Assembly: GCA_016716085.1 (NCBI GenBank)
Contig: JADJWY010000026.1
Location: forward strand, 248,001 to 312,000
DNA from: Hahellaceae bacterium
Lineage (GTDB): Bacteria > Pseudomonadota > Gammaproteobacteria > Pseudomonadales > Oleiphilaceae
DNA: 64,000 nucleotides
Direction: 5' to 3'
Both the position numbers and the translations under genes were made by a program. Below are positions 60,734 to 64,000 of this stretch, one piece after another. The notes under the pieces were generated by a model. It did no database searches. It was not told the origin of the DNA and saw nothing but the letters and a program-made list of their open reading frames with translations. Numbering within the stretch: position 1 is the first letter of the stretch; the number at the start of each line of letters is the position of its first letter.

Positions 60734-62035
60734 TCAACTATAGTCCAGAATGAGGGCGATCAGCCGGTCACCCTGAAATAGCAGCGGAATACAATCACGC
60801 TCCCAGGGTGGAATGCCAAGCCTCTGAAAGACGATTTTCAGATCGCGACGGTGAGCATCGCCCGGGGCGTCAAGACGCTCTCCCCCCTGACGACGCCGAA
60901 CCGAAAAAGGGCCGTCCTGTACCGGGATATGGGACGGTAATCGCAGGCAGCGACCATCGCGCAGGTGCAGAGGCTCGCTGCCTTCCCAGGACCAACCGGA
61001 TGCAGGCCAGTCTTGCGTGGCCAGACTGTAATGGCTTTCCGGTATCGCATAGAGACAGTTCCGATAGCGACGTAAGACGGCGCCACGCAGAAGCAATTCA
61101 GGGGAGGACTCGGCTCCGCTCTGAAAACATTGCCGCGAGGCTTCAATCAGCAACGACTCGCCAGTACCGAATCCCAGGCGCTCCAGCCAGGCTTTCAGCA
61201 GACTGCGCCGGGGAACGTCTTCCAGGCCAATCAGATCGTCCAGCGCAAGGCAGTGTTGCCCCCGGACGACTGACATTCGTGAATCCAGCCAGGATGACTC
61301 CCAGTCCTGCAGCACATCGAGACTCTGCCGCATCCATTCTCCCGACTGCGCGATGCGTTCAAGAACAGACGGAAATCGCTCTCTGAGCAACGGGAAAATG
61401 GCATGCCGCAGAAAGTTGCGGTCATGGGCCAGGCAGTCATTGCTCGGATCCTCCACCCAGCAAAGCTGCCACGCCTTCGCCACATCAAGCAGCGCCTCCC
61501 GCCCCACCGACAACAGGGGCCTCAGCAGCGTCGCCGCCCCCAGCGGCCGTTGTCTCGGAATGCCCGCCAGTCCAGCCGTACCTTGTCCACGCAGCAAGCG
61601 AAATAAAATGGTCTCAGCCTGATCGTTCAAATGGTGGGCCTGAAGTAACCAATCGCCTGCCTTCAAGGCCCGCCCGAACAGCGCATAACGCGCCTCACGG
61701 GCCTTCATTTCCAGGCTACCCGCGTGAAGCTCCAGGGTGGCGTGCTCTGCCTCAAACGGAATCGAGAGCAGCTGACACTGATCGCGACAAGCATCCTCCC
61801 AGTGGATCGCATCAGGATGAATCCCGTGATTAATATGCAAAGCCGCCAATGAAAAATTCAGTCGTGAACGCAGCTGCGCCATCACATTCAGCAAAACCAT
61901 TGAATCAAGCCCCCCGCTGAGGGCTACGACAAAATGGGGTCTGCGCTCCCCCAGGAATGCGGGCGCAAGTTGCTGAGCGACATGCGCCAGAAGCGATTCG
62001 CCAGAATCCTCCGGCGCGCGATGTGGCGGCTTCAA
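60734..62035 (-). CDS. tilS: tRNA(Ile)-lysidine synthase
   Basis: The 433-residue enzyme has the PP-loop VALSGGLDSMVLLNVMA and HHLNDQAETILFRLLRGQG. It modifies C34 of tRNA-Ile(CAU) with lysine so that it reads AUA. Its start overlaps the accA stop by four bases (ATGA), the usual accA-tilS order. Confidence 0.97.
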   Translation of the reverse strand: MKPPHRAPEDSGESLLAHVAQQLAPAFLGERRPHFVVALSGGLDSMVLLNVMAQLRSRLNFSLAALHINHGIHPDAIHWEDACRDQCQLLSIPFEAEHATLELHAGSLEMKAREARYALFGRALKAGDWLLQAHHLNDQAETILFRLLRGQGTAGLAGIPRQRPLGAATLLRPLLSVGREALLDVAKAWQLCWVEDPSNDCLAHDRNFLRHAIFPLLRERFPSVLERIAQSGEWMRQSLDVLQDWESSWLDSRMSVVRGQHCLALDDLIGLEDVPRRSLLKAWLERLGFGTGESLLIEASRQCFQSGAESSPELLLRGAVLRRYRNCLYAIPESHYSLATQDWPASGWSWEGSEPLHLRDGRCLRLPSHIPVQDGPFSVRRRQGGERLDAPGDAHRRDLKIVFQRLGIPPWERDCIPLLFQGDRLIALILDYS

Positions 62036-63009
62036 AGGTAGTGATCCAGAGCCGTGTAACGCTGATAGCGGGTGTCCACCAGTGCTTCAGGCAGTTGCCT
62101 CTCCAGGTTCGCCAGTTGCTCAATCAAGGCACGCTGCAAGTCGCTCGCACACACACCACTGTTGCGATGCGCCCCCCCCGGAGGTTCAGGGATAACCTGA
62201 TCAACGAACCCTAATTTAGCCAGGGACGCGGCAGTTATCCCCATGGCATCGGCCGCATCGGCTGCGTATTCCGCGTTTTTCCAGAGAATCGATGCGCAGC
62301 CCTCGGGAGAAATCACGGAGTAGGTCGAGTACTGCAACATCAGCAAACGATCGCACACGCCAATGGCCAGTGCCCCGCCAGAGCCGCCCTCCCCGATGAC
62401 GGTGGAAATAATGGGTACTTTCAGGCGAGACATGACCGCAAGGTTGTAGGCAATCGCCTCGCTCTGCCCCCGCTCCTCGGCATCGATCCCCGGATATGCC
62501 CCAGGTGTGTCGATAAAGGTCAGAATCGGCATCCGAAAACGTTCGGCCGTCTCCATCAGTCGCAGTGCTTTACGGTAGCCTTCCGGTTTGGGCATCCCGA
62601 AGTTACGGCGCACTTTCTCTTTGACATCGCGCCCTTTCTGATGCCCGACGACCATAACCGGACGACCGTCCAGGCGCGCAGTTCCGCCGACGATGGCAGG
62701 ATCATCCGCAAACCGGCGATCGCCCTGCATTTCATCAAATTCAGTGAAGATCGCCTGGATATAATCCAGGGTATAGGGTCGTTTGGGATGCCGTGCCAGG
62801 CGTGAAATGTCCCAGGCTGACAATCCCGCAAAAATCGTCTGGGTCATTTGGGCACACTTTTTCTCGAGTCGACGAATTTCATCGGCCAGATTTAGCGCCC
62901 CATCCTGATCAACGCGGCGCAATTCCTCGATTTTTTCCTCCAACTCGACCAGAGGCTGCTCAAAATCGAGCGTAAAGGCGCTGTGAGTGGCGTCGCGTTT
63001 CTCAGTCAT
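62032..63009 (-). CDS. accA: Acetyl-CoA carboxylase carboxyltransferase subunit alpha
   Basis: The 325-residue subunit makes malonyl-CoA with AccD. It has LDFEQPLVELEEKIEELRRV, FTEFDEMQGDRRFADDPAIVGG, TFIDTPGAYPGIDAEERGQ and GEGGSGGALAIGVCDRLLML. ATG 63009 is taken over an in-frame TTG 11 codons upstream. It lies 41 bases after dnaE. Confidence 0.98.
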   Translation of the reverse strand: MTEKRDATHSAFTLDFEQPLVELEEKIEELRRVDQDGALNLADEIRRLEKKCAQMTQTIFAGLSAWDISRLARHPKRPYTLDYIQAIFTEFDEMQGDRRFADDPAIVGGTARLDGRPVMVVGHQKGRDVKEKVRRNFGMPKPEGYRKALRLMETAERFRMPILTFIDTPGAYPGIDAEERGQSEAIAYNLAVMSRLKVPIISTVIGEGGSGGALAIGVCDRLLMLQYSTYSVISPEGCASILWKNAEYAADAADAMGITAASLAKLGFVDQVIPEPPGGAHRNSGVCASDLQRALIEQLANLERQLPEALVDTRYQRYTALDHYL

Positions 63010-63049
63010 GGACAGGGTGTTCCGGCTCGCAAGTGTGTTCAATCAATGT

Positions 63050-64000
63050 TCAATGATACCGTAACTCGACCCGATCCTGCCCCAGCAAATACCGTAATTG
63101 CTGCAAGGAAGCATCATCCGGGCTGACTTTCCAGTGCTCTCCGAGCCTGACAAAGGTACTGGCCTCACGACTTTGATAATGAATAACCACCGGACACCCT
63201 TCACCACGTTTTTTCTCCAGCAGCGCATTCAATTCATTCTGCAATCCCGACGTAAAGTCTTCTTCGCACAGGTTGATTTGCAGCTCTTTGACATACTTCA
63301 TGCGAGCCTCACCGATGTCGCTGACTGCGCGTGTTCTCAGACGCAATCCGCCGGAGAATTCATCCTCTTCGACCTCTCCTTCCATAATCAGCACCCGGTC
63401 GGTATGCAGCAACTCACGGGACTGGTCATAGAGATCTGTGAATAGCGTTGCATCCATGCGCCCGCTACGATCATCCAGCGTCACAATCGCGATGGTGCCG
63501 CCGCGTTTGGTTTTCATCGTTCGCATTGCAACAACCAGTCCGGCCACCTTGCGGGTTTCACGCCCCGGCTTCATGTCCTGTATGCGCGTCGGTGCGAAGC
63601 GGCGAACCTCGGCTTCATAGCTATCGAAAGGGTGTCCGGTGACATACAGACCCAGCGTTTCTTTTTCAAGCTTGAGGCGCTCCTTATCCGGCCAATCGCG
63701 CAGGTTGGCGGTCCCCACATAGGGGTCTGTGGCTGCTGGCGCGGTGACTTCACCAAAGAGATCCATGATCCCCGCATCTTCGTTACGTGCCGCTTGTTCT
63801 GCGCGTTGCACCGCCTCGGGAATGGAGGCCATCAGTCGCGCCCGATTGGGGCCGATTGAATCCAGTGCACCACACTTGATCAGGGCTTCCAGCGCCCGCT
63901 TGTTCACCTTGCGCAGATCGACCCGCTGACAGAAATCGAACAGATCGCTGAAAGGCCCGCCCGACTGCCGTGCATCGAGAATACTCTGTACGGGCCCCTC
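63050..64000 (-). CDS. dnaE: DNA polymerase III subunit alpha (3' part only)
   Basis: The frame is open from the right edge to TGA 63050 and gives 316 residues of the C-terminal part of the replicative polymerase. Seen are the end of the fingers/helix-hairpin-helix region (FSDLFDFCQRVDLRKVNKRA, IKCGALDSIGPNRARLM) and the OB-fold (KVAGLVVAMRTMKTKRGGTI, TLFTDLYDQSRELLHTD). The catalytic palm aspartates lie off the window. The dnaE-accA-tilS order is usual. Confidence 0.97.
   Translation of the reverse strand, partial: EGPVQSILDARQSGGPFSDLFDFCQRVDLRKVNKRALEALIKCGALDSIGPNRARLMASIPEAVQRAEQAARNEDAGIMDLFGEVTAPAATDPYVGTANLRDWPDKERLKLEKETLGLYVTGHPFDSYEAEVRRFAPTRIQDMKPGRETRKVAGLVVAMRTMKTKRGGTIAIVTLDDRSGRMDATLFTDLYDQSRELLHTDRVLIMEGEVEEDEFSGGLRLRTRAVSDIGEARMKYVKELQINLCEEDFTSGLQNELNALLEKKRGEGCPVVIHYQSREASTFVRLGEHWKVSPDDASLQQLRYLLGQDRVELRYH

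Overview
The window is chromosomal DNA from a polarly flagellated gammaproteobacterium, probably a marine Oceanospirillales/Saccharospirillaceae-type organism. This rests on gene order: a flhA-flhF-fleN-fliA-cheYZAB-motCD-parCP-cheW operon as in Pseudomonas, Shewanella and Vibrio; a dnaE-accA-tilS, pyrG-kdsA-eno-ftsB, ispDF-truD-surE-pcm, nlpD-rpoS housekeeping block; and an fpr/finR pair. Species cannot be named from the sequence alone.

Layout. 1-0.6 kb: the end of a solute-binding protein gene, then a tRNA-Asn/tRNA-Pro pair with its own promoter. 0.7-5.1 kb is a graveyard: a cupin gene, the 3' remnant of a phytase, a tnpB gene cut into two halves by a 2.6 kb block, and inside that block a lipoprotein gene (with a TTGG microsatellite in its signal peptide) broken by an 855 bp IS5-family element, plus a PilZ remnant. 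5.2-6.0 kb: an unrecognised two-helix membrane protein with a paralogue at 52 kb. 6.0-16.4 kb: a seven-gene minus-strand operon (GNAT-like, GH3-type acyl-adenylase, double GNAT, two condensation-type acyltransferase-like proteins, RND adaptor and RND pump) that I read as an undescribed pathway making and exporting an acyl or amino-acid conjugate. The pump ends in a tail resembling ribosome modulation factor. 16.7-18.5 kb: an HxlR regulator divergent from an NmrA-like reductase, with a perfect palindrome in the promoter. 18.5-20.5 kb: a TraF-like outer-membrane protein and endonuclease III.

20.5-35.1 kb is the polar flagellum/chemotaxis operon, read from flhA (35 kb) down to a DUF2802 gene (20.5 kb). 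It carries flagellar number and placement control (flhF, fleN), sigma-28 (fliA), the signalling core (cheY, cheZ, cheA, cheB, cheW), a second stator (motC, motD) and the ParC/ParP system that tethers chemoreceptor arrays to the pole. CheA has a long linker with four copies of an acidic motif that resembles the CheY-binding tail of CheZ. Next to it lie a broken Hpt-receiver gene, a YheT-type hydrolase and a chemoreceptor with a C-terminal PilZ domain. 38.7-44.9 kb holds a HerA-like ATPase, an EAL-HDOD protein, fpr/finR, another hydrolase and a secreted chalcone-isomerase-like protein.

45.1-64 kb is the housekeeping block, almost all on the minus strand: rpoS, nlpD, a DUF368 (PopT) lipid carrier translocase, pcm, surE, truD, ispF, ispD, the second LPPPAAG protein, ftsB, eno, kdsA, pyrG, then a convergent pair of signalling genes (receiver-HATPase; 7TMR-DISM-EAL), then tilS, accA and the 3' part of dnaE, which runs off the right edge. 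Cyclic-di-GMP-related domains occur four times (PilZ remnant, MCP-PilZ, EAL-HDOD, 7TMR-DISM-EAL), which fits a motile/sessile switch tied to the flagellar locus.
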